Shown one piece after another: positions 21,301 to 34,000 of a stretch of 64,000 bases of DNA (positions are counted from its first letter, which is position 1; each line of letters begins with the position of its first letter). The stretch is from Hormiphora californensis (taxonomy: Eukaryota; Ctenophora; Tentaculata; Cydippida; Pleurobrachiidae). Made by a program: the position numbers and the translations under genes. The stretch covers positions 2,371,495 through 2,435,494 of the forward strand of contig CM035354.1 in NCBI GenBank assembly GCA_020137815.1, written 5' to 3'. The notes under the pieces are model-generated. The model was not told where the DNA came from and made no database searches. It was given only the letters and a program-made list of their open reading frames with translations.

Positions 21301-23044
21301 CTCTATACCACACGAACAGTGCCACTGCTCAACACTGCAGTAAGGGCCGTGCAGAGATTGCCGAGCTTCAGGCAAAATCTGCTGCTCTCCTGTCTGAGAT
21401 CGAGTCGCAGAATGTTGAAATGCAGCAACTCCGACACACCAGGGACACTGAGGCTGCCCAGACACTTCTACACATCGCATCTCTAGCCCAGAGTCTGGAC
21501 AATACTAAAAGTGAGCTGGAGGAGGCCCGGAGAGCCGTCACTGTGTTGGACAACCTGAATAATGACTGTAGGAATGCCCAGTCCAGTGCTCTTGCAACCA
21601 GGGCTGTCAAAGAGGAGGGAAACTTCTGGAAGAATCTTTACAAGAATGCCATCATCGATCTTGAGGAGGCTGAGAGGAAGGTGGGAAGTCTAGAGAAGGC
21701 CCTCCGGTCTGAGATGAGGGAGCTGGAGAAGTCACAGGAGACTGTTCGTGACACCAAGACCAGCTACCTAAAGGAAAGGAATGCTAAGTCGTACTACAAG
21801 AACCTTTCTGAGAAATATTCCTCTATCGTGGTCGCTCTTGAGAAGAAATTAGGCGAGGTAAAGGGACGATCTCACAATCTGGGAGAGAAGATTGCCGCTC
21901 TACAGAAAGAAAACGAGGCTGTTGAGTTCAATCTACAGAGGTGTAGTAAGAGCTCTGCATTTGCTGAGGAGAAGTTGAGGGCTGCCATCAGTTCCAAGCA
22001 ATACATTGAGTCCCTGTTGATTAACAAGATCTCCCACAACCGTGAGGACTACCAGGTTCTGAAGAGGCTGTATTTCAACCAGGAACAAGCCCTCTCCGAG
22101 CTGGAGAGCCAGAAGAGTACCCTAGAGGAGACCCTAATCAGGAAGATTAATTCTAAGAAACAGAAAGCAGCCAGTGTGAGGGAAGAATTGGGAAGTAAGA
22201 AACTAGCTGTTGAGGAAGAGTTAGAGAAGAGCAGGGCCGAGATTGCCGCTCTAAATGAACAGATGCAGACAGTAGAACAGTATACCACCGAAATGGCGGC
22301 CAGGATGACTAAAATGAAGGAGGAAGTTGTTATGAGGGATGCTATTCAGAGGGAATATATCGCCTCCAGGGAACGAGAATTGAGCAGGTGTGAGGCCAAC
22401 ACCACCAAGCAGACAGCTCTGACTGGTAAAGTGAGGGAGGTTGAGGGAAAGGTAGAGCACTGGAAACAAAGTGCCCGGTACAGCGAGCACCAGAATGTTG
22501 AATTGGCTGACAAACTGATTAGGTGTAGGAACAGCAAGGTTACCGCAGTTGAGGAATACAAGAAGACTAATATCATGCTCCTAGATCTTCTACAGGACAT
22601 TTCAACCAAGCCTCAGGTAACCAAGCACTGTGTTATTTGTTAGCCTTTCTCTCTGTTTCCTCTCCTTTTCTCTCCCTCCTTCTCTTTCTCTCTCTCATTC
22701 TCTCCCTCTTTCTCTCTCTCTCATTCTCTCCCTCTCTATCTAAAATTTTACCAAATCCTGTAGACCTGTAAACAGACAGACAGACCCAGTTACAGACTAG
22801 CTGTATATCAGAACCCCTTAACAGGCTATTAGAACTAGGTAAGCGCTACCCGAACCTATTCCTATTTCAGTGCCCCCAGAGAGACTCTCCTGTCATGCCA
22901 GTATTTGATAAGGTTCCTCGATCACTCACCTTCTCACCTCTCTTCAATAACACATCTACAGAGGTGGGGTGTTCATGAAACCCAGCAATACTCTGTGTGT
23001 GTGGTGCTAAATGCAATACTCATGTGTGGTGCCAGCCAAATACA

Positions 23045-23080
<36 letters not shown>

Positions 23081-23712
23081 TGCCAGCCAAATGTGTGATT
23101 GTGTGTGCCATGTTAGGGACATCTAATATGGAATGCTTGTATGTGTGTGTGACCATGTGAGTGCTACTGCCAGTCAAACAGCCATTGTATGTGACGTATA
23201 GCTAGCTGTGTAAACTCATTAAACCCCCTCACTTTGCTACAAATCACAGTGCCAAAATCACCATTCCCCTCGTTTTTAACACCGCCCTGTCCCACTAGGT
23301 ACTGCGGGTAATGCAATCCACCAGTCGCAATGGAGGAAAGTTCTCTCTTCTCCAGCAGCTATATAACTCTTCCATGGACCTTGATTTGGAGCAGTGTTAC
23401 CCTGCCATGCGACCTCTATTCCCTAGTGTTGCTCAATCAACTCTATCTGGGGTTGTGAACATGACCCAGGGATCGGACAAATCGGCCTACAAGATGTCAG
23501 GAGCTCTAGAGAAATACTGGGGTGGGGTTGACAAGGTCTACACCAAGCTCTCTAGGAAGGTTAGGAAACCACAAGGGCCCCAGAGGGACATGGTAAAGGG
23601 TGAACATAGCACTCTGCCAAGGAGGAGCGAGAAAAGGAAGGGGGATTTCGATTGTGACCGGTTTGATTGCAGCAGTGTCTACCATTTTGGGTATGAACTT
23701 TGCGGCTGCTAG
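16608..23712 (+). CDS. CCPG1-like ER-phagy receptor (LIR + two FIR-like motifs, TM, luminal coiled coil)
   Basis: Four phase-0 exons join: 16608-16658, 19442-19984, 21132-22616, 23299-23712 (about 830 residues). A further 42-nt exon at 22871-22912 is possible. The N-terminus is cytosolic and acidic: a LIR-type W14-S-I-V17 preceded by Ser/Asp, then SDIEVI (24-29) and SDIEFV (60-65), then a long Glu run. A hydrophobic segment (about residues 154-180, LTLLSFTLIVG and on) is followed by about 500 residues of heptad-rich coiled coil and a Cys-containing tail (RFDCSSVYHFGYELCGC). Vertebrate CCPG1 has the same order: LIR WTVI at 14-17, FIR motifs beginning SDI, single TM, luminal coiled coil; it links ER cargo to Atg8 and FIP200. 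PBXIP1 is a paralogue and cannot be excluded. Exon 1 is only 17 codons, 2.8 kb upstream, so its assignment rests on splice phase and this motif match. Confidence 0.72.
17431..17638 (-). mobile_element. Branched-palindrome repeat, copy A
   Basis: A 192-bp element (17439-17630) in intron 1 of the CCPG1-like gene. Outer arms CATAAACTCTG and CAGAGTTTATG pair. Inside are a hairpin GTTTATCCGCC-AGC-GGCGGATAAAC and another around CTTCTCCCAGCG/CGCTGGGAGAA. ATATAACC occurs immediately before and after the element, a possible 8-bp target duplication. Its reverse complement aligns end to end with the 193-bp element at 51927-52119. No coding potential. Confidence 0.8.
18269..18334. repeat. (CT)n microsatellite
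   Basis: CT repeats with one A interruption, preceded by a GA-rich tract at 18165-18215; intronic. Confidence 0.9.
20168..20330. repeat. Multi-hairpin element (GGTGGGCATA stems)
   Basis: GGTGGGCATA (20168-20177) pairs with TATGCCCACC (20198-20207). A second, diverged unit starts at 20239 (GGTGGGCATAACGG) with GCCCACCA at about 20283-20290 and a third GGTGGGCATACCGG directly after. Inner CCGG/CGGC words can also pair. Located in the intron after exon 2. Confidence 0.65.
20540..20608. repeat. Perfect three-way-junction palindrome
   Basis: CCCTGC and GCAGGG form an outer stem enclosing two adjacent perfect hairpins: GGGTGAATGCC-GAA-GGCATTCACCC and ATGCCTTTTTAC-TTT-GTAAAAAGGCAT. Together they use nearly every base of 69 bp. 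Confidence 0.85.
22670..22742. repeat. CT-rich imperfect microsatellite
   Basis: CTCTTTCTCTCTCTCATTCTC-type repeats in the intron after exon 3. Confidence 0.8.
23047..23079. repeat. (GT)n microsatellite
   Basis: GT dinucleotides, flanked by two copies of a GGTGCCAGCCAAAT-containing segment. Confidence 0.9.
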
Positions 23713-24992
23713 ACAATGTCATGTACTCTCTTTTACACTTTAAAGTTCTTTTACCATACGTTACCAATTGTAAATAGATTTTATTTGATGAGACTGTGAG
23801 ATTGTAAGTTTGTTAATATTTTTTGCCCAAAGCTGTTAATTCAATAATAACTTTTCCGTTTTTGTTTCGGAATATGATGCGTTTCTTTTGTCCCTAAAAC
23901 AGTTAGAAATGTTCCCTGAAATGGTGCGGAAACCAAAAACCATCGTCCCCTTGTTGACAACCCGGCACTTGTCAGAGCTTCATGCTGCATCAGTTCCAGG
24001 ACTCAACTGGCTGATCTAGTGCGCGGTATGCGCGCCATAACGGGGGCCCTTTCATCACACTGATGGCACCGCGCCTTCCGCAATCTGGATGTAAACACTG
24101 TCAGAATTCACAAAGTGGAGGGGCTGTGTGAGAGAGTTATCAAGAGTGGGAGGGTGAGGAGCATGGCATATTCTAAACATGTAAGAATTAAGATTGTAAG
24201 TTGCTACGTATGCATAATTTAGAACTAATGGGGGTGAAGTGGCCTTGTTCAACCCTCGCACCCCGGTAAAGGAGGTAACGTGGGGGGGGGGGGTGGAGGA
24301 GTCAGGAGGGGGGGGTGGTGAACCTACGAAAGTTTTGTAACAAAGCAATGAGACTGTGACACCATAACCACGACCGGCAAATATTCATTTGCCCTAGATG
24401 TCGTCCAGACACCGTCCCGACTTGGTAACGAAGTTACCCCTCGCTTGCCGGCGCGCGAAGAGTGTGAGGTGTCTTCGATACCAAGTCCAGACGTCGTCCA
24501 GACGGTACCCGTCTAGAAAGCATCTGGATGACGTCTGCGGCAAATGAATATTTGCCACCACGATCTACGTTGCCCAACCTTTCTCACTAACCTGAACCAA
24601 CAGGTGGGCAGAGTTTATTCTTTAAATTAGGTCCCTGTGATGGAGAGGGGACTGGCATGCCCTAACCTATCCTCTTTAAAATTGGCTACATTGGATCTGC
24701 CTCCAACAGACTCGATGAGAGTATTGGATGGAAATACAACTGAGAGATAATCGACAGTCGACTCGTCCCAAAATGAGAGACGTTCCCTATGATTATTTCT
24801 TTTACATGTCAACAATCTGAATCTCCCCGAAAAACGAGGTAAAACGATGAGTATCGAGGTCTAACTAGTATGATCTGACTCAATAAAGCCCACACGCAAA
24901 TTCGTGCACACTTGATACAGCACACTACATTTACGTTTAGCTGCCGATTTGTTTCACGCCCGATTAGACAGATTGTGTAGAGATTGATTGAA
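23713..24992. other. Intergenic region between CCPG1-like gene and receptor gene
   Basis: Presumed 3' UTR of the upstream gene, poly-G tracts (24282-24322), a 181-bp palindromic element (24376-24556) and the promoter region of the downstream receptor. No gene seen. Confidence 0.55.
24367..24565. mobile_element. 181-bp nested-palindrome element with 9-bp TSD
   Basis: The element spans 24376-24556. Ends are GGCAAATATTCATTTGCC and GGCAAATGAATATTTGCC. Inner arms AGATGTCGTCCAGAC and its mate (reverse complement of GCATCTGGATGACGTCT) pair, and GACTTGGTA pairs with TACCAAGTC. A tip hairpin GGTAAC-GAA-GTTACC is at 24424-24438. ACCACGACC before and ACCACGATC after form a 9-bp duplication with one mismatch, a length seen in Mutator-like elements. 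Confidence 0.75.
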
Positions 24993-25062
24993 ATGATCAG
25001 GGTCCTGTTGTGGTCCCTGACCCTGTCCCTTCTTGTGTGTACCACTCTGTCAGCCACTAATG
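24993..25062 (+). CDS. Receptor exon 1: signal peptide
   Basis: ATG then MIRVLLWSLTLSLLVCTTLS: a basic residue, a 15-residue hydrophobic core and a small-residue region (TLSATN), typical of a secretory signal. The exon ends in phase 1 at AATG|GTAAAT and joins 25247 (GGTGGAACAATG), giving ...SATNGWNNVDTS. Confidence 0.8.
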
Positions 25063-28000
25063 GTAAATTGTGCAAGGTTGCTCTGTCTGGCGGCACTGAC
25101 CACATTTTGATTAGGTCGGTGCCGCCAGACAAAGATTGCTCAGATCATTTAATGCTAACATGAACGAATTGCATTAGTTAAAGCTGGCAACTCACTCTGG
25201 ATCAGCTGTGTAGGGCTGACGGCAACTTACACTATTGTCATTGCAGGGTGGAACAATGTGGATACCAGCACCTATATTTCCTTCACCCCGGCCTCTGAGC
25301 AGCTCCAATTCAAGACTACCTCAACCGGGGTGATAGCGATAGAGTTTTCAGATACCGATGAGACATCCATTGGGACTCTGCAGATAACATTTAGTGACAC
25401 AGAATTCGAGGCTACGCTAACACATTGCTACGATTCATCGTGAGTCAACCGATATACCCTTTGAAGCTTGAATTAGTGCACAGACTTCGTAAAATTAAAA
25501 AAGTGAAGAAAATCGTCAACCCTTCAAGTTTGAATCTCCTTCTTTTTAGGAGTCCAGCAAAGATAGACAGCAGTTTCCCCTATCCCAACTCTGATGTTTG
25601 GTGGGGTCTCAGTATTAACTCTACTGATCGACTAATAATCGATGTGAACGATAAAACGTCCTGGACCGGATCCTACTCAATTGATCTTAGTTTTGACTTC
25701 AACTGCTTTTCAAACTACACATTCAATATTTACTATGCTAGGTTCACGAGCAGTGACAATGTGACTGAGCGGTACAAAGTGGGATACGGTACGTTGTATT
25801 AAATCATTAGTTGTTGTTCCATTCCTTACTTTGCTTGCAACTAATCAAGTTACTTGTTTTCAGAGTTCATGGTACCTCAGTTAAAGGTCAATAATGCAGC
25901 AGTAACCCGAACTAGCAGTAGTCTGTATCAAACTGTCGATCAAGGGAGTGCTGTTGTTTTGAAATGTCTAGGAAACAACACGAAGCCTGAAATAGTTAGC
26001 TCGTGAGTAAGCATGTACCGCATACATTATACTTTAAATTTTCAGCTGTTGTTGTATGAAATCGTAATAACTGCATTATAAACTTATTCTTTTAGGAGTA
26101 AAGCTCTGTATGAACCGACGGTTTACATTACTAAAAACGGATACATCATCGAGACAAGTGTTTCCTGTACAACATACGGCTCATCGTCGACTTTTTACTT
26201 TACTGAATGTCCATACACATTAGAGAATTTTCAGTTCTCTGATCAGGCTTACTACGGCTGTAATGTTACCAGTTCAATTCTTCGAAACTCTTATTACTAT
26301 TACAAAATGAATGAGGCTTCAACTACTGTGTTTCTACAAATTTCCCAAACCCAGAGTGCTACGTTCGGTGCAGATTCGTACACCATTCCGCTTGAAGGTT
26401 TGTATCAATTACAACGGCTTTTACGATTGAAAGTCACGCATATATCCGTTGTTACAACTTTCACTCTCAGGTGGTTTATACAGTGCCCCAGTAACACTGA
26501 CCGGTATTGGTAACAGTCCTGATATCAGTATTGCCCTACCTGCAGTCAACACATCCGAATACAGTGAGTAACTAACACTACGTGTGTCGTGCACGTCATG
26601 CCATCAAAGCTGTACATGAGCCATAAACTGGATCCTAAAAGAAGTTGTATTTGTTTTACTCTTCACGTTTAATCAATAATCCGTTCTCCCTCTTTCAGCG
26701 ATAGCACTGCAGAACATTGCCCCCAATTCCACTGTTAGTGGTTCAGATACAGATAAAGATCTAGTGATTGATAATGACGTCTACGGGCTGCAGTACGTAA
26801 CACAAACAACTTTGATTTCATGAATTGGTACATGGTTGGTTCTTCATTCATGTTCTGTAACCCCTCTCCTCCACTCAGTTCCTATACGGAGATATCCAGT
26901 AGCTACCTCGTTACCAGTACCACCAACCCGACCATTACACTGACCTTCTCAGAACAGTTCTATGTAGAGTTTGTCCGGGTATGGAATGTCATGGACATCA
27001 ACTACAAGGCCTACATAGACTGTACGTGGTTTAGTTATTTTGTACATGTTATATTGCGAGACATTGGAGGTTTACTAACGACAACTGGACCTTGTTCTAA
27101 CTTCTAGTACTTCAGGTGCAACTCTATCGATTGGTGGAACTACAATTGGCACCATTAGCTACCAAGGCTCCACTCTGTACTACGAGTTTGATGTGTCTGG
27201 AAACTACAGCAGTAGTGACACAGTCGAACTAGCTCTGTCTGGAACCACCAAATACCTCTATAGTGCTGAAATCCAAGTGTTCGGCTGTAAGTTACACACA
27301 CACTTGATACCACAATTGATGACTCTTGTGCAGCAATACTTGAACACTAATCAACTCACATTAAGAACTCTCAACAAAATCCTCTCAACATCTAAATTCC
27401 AGATTTGGGAGACGATGTTGATAAGGCATTGATGGATGATGGTTCACCCCGACTGGGCTGTAGTCGTCAAGATGATGGAACTACCTGGGATTGCACTTTT
27501 CGAGTTGACCCCATGAAGTTGTACTCAGGTACTACCAGATAATCACATGGAATTAGAGATAGGCGGAGATCCCAAAGTTCTAATCCCTCTCTCCCCCAGA
27601 TTGTACCTACGGAACAGGAACTGAGTACCGGGGGTACAGTAACAGTGTTGACGGTGTCTCCTGCCAAGACTGGTCCTCCTCCAGTCCAAACAGCCACTCC
27701 TACACCACCTCCAACTACCCCAGTGCGGGGTTGACTGGCAACTATTGTCGAAATCCTGGTGACTGGTTTGGAGGTCCCTTCTGTGTAAATGGGGAGGCAA
27801 CAAGTCCTGAAATACTCCGGTGTTATGATATTCCCATCTGCACACTTCCACAGGGAGGTACGTGGGGGAAGTGTCAAACTATTTTCTGTCAAAGTTAGCG
27901 AATCTTCAAACCCCACTGAATGTTTTTCTTCCTTTTCCAGACGCGAGTATGGGTGTAACCTACGGTTCTGAAGCCACAGTGACAATCATAGTGAACTCGG

Positions 28001-31000
28001 AAGTAACTATTAATGTGTATTCTACTATATCAACAGGTTAGCCTGCAAATCATTCAGTAACAAACCCTGTGTGTGTGTCTAAATAAAGGATCAGGTGAAA
28101 CCACTTAATTCCCATTCCTTTTAGCGGTACATGAAACCACTTTATTCCCTTTTAGCGGTGAACCCGTGGTTTGATGGAAAGGAAGGAATGTTTGAATATA
28201 ATACATCAGATTCTACCGATGTCACATTCAACATAACTAGTCCAATGAAGCGATCTCTAGTAAAGGTAACACGGGGGTGAAAACCTCGTTAGGACCAACA
28301 AGGGTACAAGTAACTCTGCTAGTAACTAATAACTTAATGCTTTTAGATATACAAAGATGATACAGAGGTTTATGATAGCACCAGCCTCGATGAAACTGAT
28401 CTAAACTGGTCGATTAGAAGCAATGAAAGACAATGGTTATTCCTTTTGAACACAACACTAGGTAAAGAGTTTAACTAGCTAATTACCAGTTAATAAGTTG
28501 TGATATATCATCCTAATTACCTAGTGGGAGACACTAGCGTGGTACGTGCAAAAAAATGCGCGCCACATACCTAAAATAACAGGTATGTGGTGCGCATTTT
28601 TTTGCGCGTACCACGCTAGTGTCTCCTACTAACCCCCTACCCCAGATGCTGGAGATGCGTTTCGTTACACTGCCTCAGTCACAGCTACTGATTACTATGG
28701 AGTTGAAACAACCAAAACAGCCTACGTAGACATAATAGCAGGTAATTACGAGCAGATCATTATTATAAGGACACCATCTAAACTCTTTAACTGTTTTATA
28801 GTGTCAGCGGTAACGGTCGACTTCACGGCAAGTAAGACGAATAGTGAGGCAAGCAATGGCGGGGTGTTGGGCGCAACAGTGGTGTTAACCTGTTCCGCTA
28901 CTGGAGGTGAGACATTAAACAGTTTCAGTTAATGAGTAAACACGCACAGACACATTACTTCCCGGTGATCCTACCCCCTCATAAGTTTCAGTTAACTTCC
29001 CTTACCACACAGCTCTCCATTATCAAACTAATCAACACACAGCTCTCAAACTAAATCTGCATTCAGGACGAACACCCCACCATGTGGCTATAGGGAAAAC
29101 AAACGGAGATCTACTTCAGAGGTTCTCCGATGGATTTGTTACAGTAGGCTGCAGCAAAGTGAATGCATCTACTGTCCAGTGCTTACACAAGATCACACCG
29201 CTAGGTAAGTAATGGAGCAATCAACAGTATACAAGGTGCTCAAACTCTTAGAGGCTGTTTACAATGGTAATTTATGATGATTTTTTAACACAATCATATC
29301 GGCAGATTATGATGATATAGGCCAGTACTACTGTCAGGGTAAAAACAACGTTGCGGATGGAGAAGAACAATCCGCCCAAAAGTTTTACAACCTGAACGCA
29401 GAGGTCAACCACACAGTCTCATTTTCAACTGGGTATGTAAGGAAATCAGTTTCAAAAATTTAATCGGCGCTTCTCAAACATTTACATCAAAGTCAATACC
29501 TACTGAATAAAACCGAATTAATGACCTTAAATCTAACGTCTTATAAATAGATCAAGTGTTCAAGCTACAGTGGGAGATGAGCCAATTACCGTTACCGTAA
29601 CAATTGAAGGAAATCTCCTCCCGGAAAATATCACCATTTACCAAAACTTTGAAAACATGTAAGTTTAGCAATGCTTTCCTGCAAAAATAGTTCTTCAATG
29701 ATGATATTATTTTGCGTAGATACACTTGGGACAAGACAAAAAACGAAACTTGCACGGCCTCCGACTACTACCACATGACCTGTTCATGGGTACTGAACTT
29801 TGAAGATACCACTGATGCTGGCACTTGGATTGTCTACACGTCACAGGAGCCCTTGGATCTGGTTCTTAGTTCATCTTATGAGCTGTTCAATCACGTTAGG
29901 GTGACTGTCTATGAAGAACCTACAGTTCAGTTGACTGGTAAGAATAAATGAAAACGATTTTCGATTGTATTTAACAGATTTAGAGTTTCACACGTATTTC
30001 CCCCAGGGGTTCAATGTCCAAGATGGTTTCCCTACGTCTTTTCAAACGGTAGCAAGTGCTGTCGCAACGGCCAGGAAGATACCAGTTGTGGTGGCGGTTG
30101 GTTGACCTATTCCAGTAGTTGCTGTCTTGATAGCGACCAAGTCGATTGTTCAGGAGATACTTGTCTGAGTTACTATGAAGGTAAGACACTTCTTCTTGGA
30201 TCATTCAAAACTGATGTACCTAACTTCAGAACTAACCATTTTCATCTCCATACTCAGATACTGGTCTGGTGGAGCTCAGTTATGGAAACGACTACACTTT
30301 CACCTGCACAGCTCAAACAGCTCCCCACTCCATGGTGCTCAAACGGACCACCCCACAAGATGAAATGATCGTCTTTTACAACTCCACAGCAGATTGGTCA
30401 GCAATTGACTCTTCCACCATCACCATCGATAACAGTGAAGACGAGTTCCTGGAGATCAGTATTGATAAAGACACCGAACAAGTTGAAATGTACTTCTCTA
30501 CCAGCACCTCAGGGACTGCCTTCCTCAAGTTGATTGACCTTTCTTCCTCACCTTCCATCGCCATGCCAAGTGGATGCAGCGGGGCATCTTTCCAGTGGCC
30601 CAACCTTTTAACTTCAACGAATGGCACCCAAACTCTTGCCATTTACCTCTCTCAATCAGGAATCAGAGTTTATTGTAACGACACTCTTGTAGCAAGTCTC
30701 TTTTTCAAGGAACTCGGAAGTTCGTGTGAAACGACGTTTTCTTCTATAATCTCGAGTACTGGATCCTACCCTGTCACTTTTGATGACAGCGCTACTAGCT
30801 CAGGAGTTACTACCCGTGTCAACGCAGCCGTAAAAACTGCCCAAGCATCCATAACCGACGCAACCTTTGAACCGAGAGGAATTTACGAGTGTTTTTACTT
30901 TTCGGTTAGCGACTCGACTACTCCTTCGGCATACAAATCCCTCGATCTTGTCATAGTGTCTCCTGTCACCGTCAGTCTGACTGCCAGTGAAACAAATGTT

Positions 31001-34000
31001 CAAGTCAGTAACGGAGGCTCACTGGGTAGTACTGTTACTCTAACATGCACCGCACAAGGAGGTACGTCAATGGAAAACTCTCTCCTCAACATTATGATCA
31101 AAAACTTATTTTCTCTCAGGTCGAGAGCCCCACTATGTTGCACTGACCAGGTCACTGACGGGCACTTCACTGGTGGAGTACCAGTCAGACACAGAGGATA
31201 ATAGCTGTGCTAGCAATGGCACAACCGTAACCTGCACTTACACCATCATATCTATGGGTAAGCCGAATAGTACTCACTGAAACTAAACAACAAGCTAAAT
31301 ATAAAATACTTTTCAGATTATTCTGACATCGGGCGCTACTACTGCCAGGGGATGAACTTTGGGACAGATTCAAAACTTAAAACTGCAACCACGACCTATG
31401 ATTTGAATTCAGAAGTCAACCACACAGTCTCAATATCGGTTGGGTACGTTGATAAACCGAATTAATGACCTTAAATCTAACGTCTTATAAATAGATCAAG
31501 TGTTCAAGCTACAGTGGGAGATGAGCCAATTACCGTTACCGTAACAATTGAAGGAAATCTCCTCCCGGAAAATATCACCATTTACCAAAACTTTGAAAAC
31601 ATGTAAGTTTGACAATGCTTTCCTACGAAAACAGTTCTTCAATGATGATATTTTGCGTAGATACACTTGGGACAAGACAAAGAACGAAACTTGCACGGCC
31701 TCCGACTACTATCACATGACATGTTCATGGGTGCTGAACTTTGAAGATACAACTGATGCTGGCACTTGGATTGTCTACACGTCACAGGAGCCCTTGGATC
31801 TGGTTCTTAGTTCATCTTATGAGCTGTTCAATCACGTTAGGGTGACTGTCTATGAAGAACCTACAGTTCAGTTGACTGGTAAGAATAAATGAAAACGATT
31901 TTCGATTAACAGATTTAGAGTTTCACACGTATTTCCCCCAGGGGTTCAATGTCCAAGATGGTTTCCCTACGTCTTTTCAAACGGTAGCAAGTGCTGTCGC
32001 AACGGCCAGGAAGATACCAGTTGTGGTGGCGGTTGGTTGACCTATTCCAGTAGTTGCTGTCTTGATAGCGACCAAGTCGATTGTTCAGGAGATACTTGTC
32101 TGAGTTACTATGAAGGTAAGACACTTCTTCTTGATCATTCAAACTGATGTACCTAACTTCAGAACTAATCCCATTTTCATCTCCATACTCAGATACTGGT
32201 CTGGTGGAGCTCAGTTATGGAAACGACTACACTTTCACCTGCACAGCTCAAACAGCTCCCCACTCCATGGTGCTCAAACGGACCACCCCACAAGATGAAA
32301 TGATCGTCTTTTACAACTCCACAGCAGATTGGTCAGCAATTGACTCTTCCACCATCACCATCGATAACAGTGAAGACGAGTTCCTGGAGATCAGTATTGA
32401 TAAAGACACCGAACAAGTTGAAATGTACTTCTCTACCAGCACCTCAGGGACTGCCTTCCTCAAGTTGATTGACCTTTCTTCCTCACCTTCCATCGCCATG
32501 CCAAGTGGATGCAGCGGGGCATCTTTCCAGTGGCCCAACCTTTTAACTTCAACGAATGGCACCCAAACTCTTGCCATTTACCTCTCTCAATCAGGAATCA
32601 GAGTTTATTGTAACGACACTCTTGTAGCAAGTCTCTTTTTCAAGGAACTCGGAAGTTCGTGTGAAACGACGTTTTCTTCTATAATCTCGAGTACTGGATC
32701 CTACCCTGTCACTTTTGATGACAGCACTACTAGCTCAGGAGTTACTACCCGTGTCAACGCAGCCGTAAAAACTGCCCAAGCATCCATAACCGACGCAACC
32801 TTTGAACCGAGAGGAATTTACGAGTGTTTTTACTTTTCGGTTAGCGACTCGACTACTCCTTCGGCATACAAATCCCTCGATCTTGTCATAGTGTCTCCTG
32901 TCACCGTCAGTCTGACTGCCAGTGAAACAAATGTTCAAGTCAGTAACGGAGGCTCACTGGGTAGTACTGTTACTCTAACATGCACCGCACAAGGAGGTAC
33001 GTCAATGGAAAACTCTCTCCTCAACATTATGATCAAAAACTTATTTTCTCTCAGGTCGAGAGCCCCACTATGTTGCACTGACCAGGTCACTGACGGGCAC
33101 TTCACTGGTGGAGTACCAGTCAGACACAGAGGATAATAGCTGTGCTAGCAATGGCACAACCGTAACCTGCACTTACACCATCATATCTATGGGTAAGCCG
33201 AATAGTACTCACTGAAACTAAACAACAAGCTAAATATAAAATACTTTTCAGATTATTCTGACATCGGGCGCTACTACTGCCAGGGGATGAACTTTGGGAC
33301 AGATTCAAAACTTAAAACTGCAACCACGACCTATGATTTGAATTCAGAAGTCAACCACACAGTCTCAATATCGGTTGGGTACGTTGATCTACTCGAAAGT
33401 CCAACATTTTGATCTTACATTTTGATCTTACATTTTGACAATTTAGATCAAGTGTTCAAGCTGCAGTGGGAGATGAGCCAATTACCGTTACCGTAACAAT
33501 TGAAGGAAATCTCCTCCCGGAAAATATCACCATTTACCAAAACTTTGAAAACATGTAAGTTTGACAATGCTTTCCTACGAAAACAGTTCTTCAATGATGA
33601 TATTTTGCGTAGATACACTTGGGACAAGACAACGAACGAAACTTGCACGGCCTCCGACTACTATCACATGACATGTTCATGGGTGCTGAACTTTGAAGAT
33701 ACCACTGATGCTGGCACTTGGATTGTCTACACGTCACAGGAGCCCTTGGATCTGGTTCTTAGTTCATCTTATGAGCTGTTCAATTCAATCACGTTAGGGT
33801 GACTGTCTATGAAGAACCTACAGTTCAGTTGACTGGTAAGAATAAATGAACACGATTTCGATTACATATTTAAAACGACCAAAATGGGTGAGAGAGAGAT
33901 TGTTATTTTTGGGTGCTAGTTGTTTGTGCGCGCCACCCAACTGTAACAAACTCTCTTTCTCTCACTCCGACTATTTTTTGACGCTGAAAACGATGAAAGC

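Noticed and set aside
22905-23126. Small frame with VCVCVC translation
   Set aside because: Product of the GT microsatellite.
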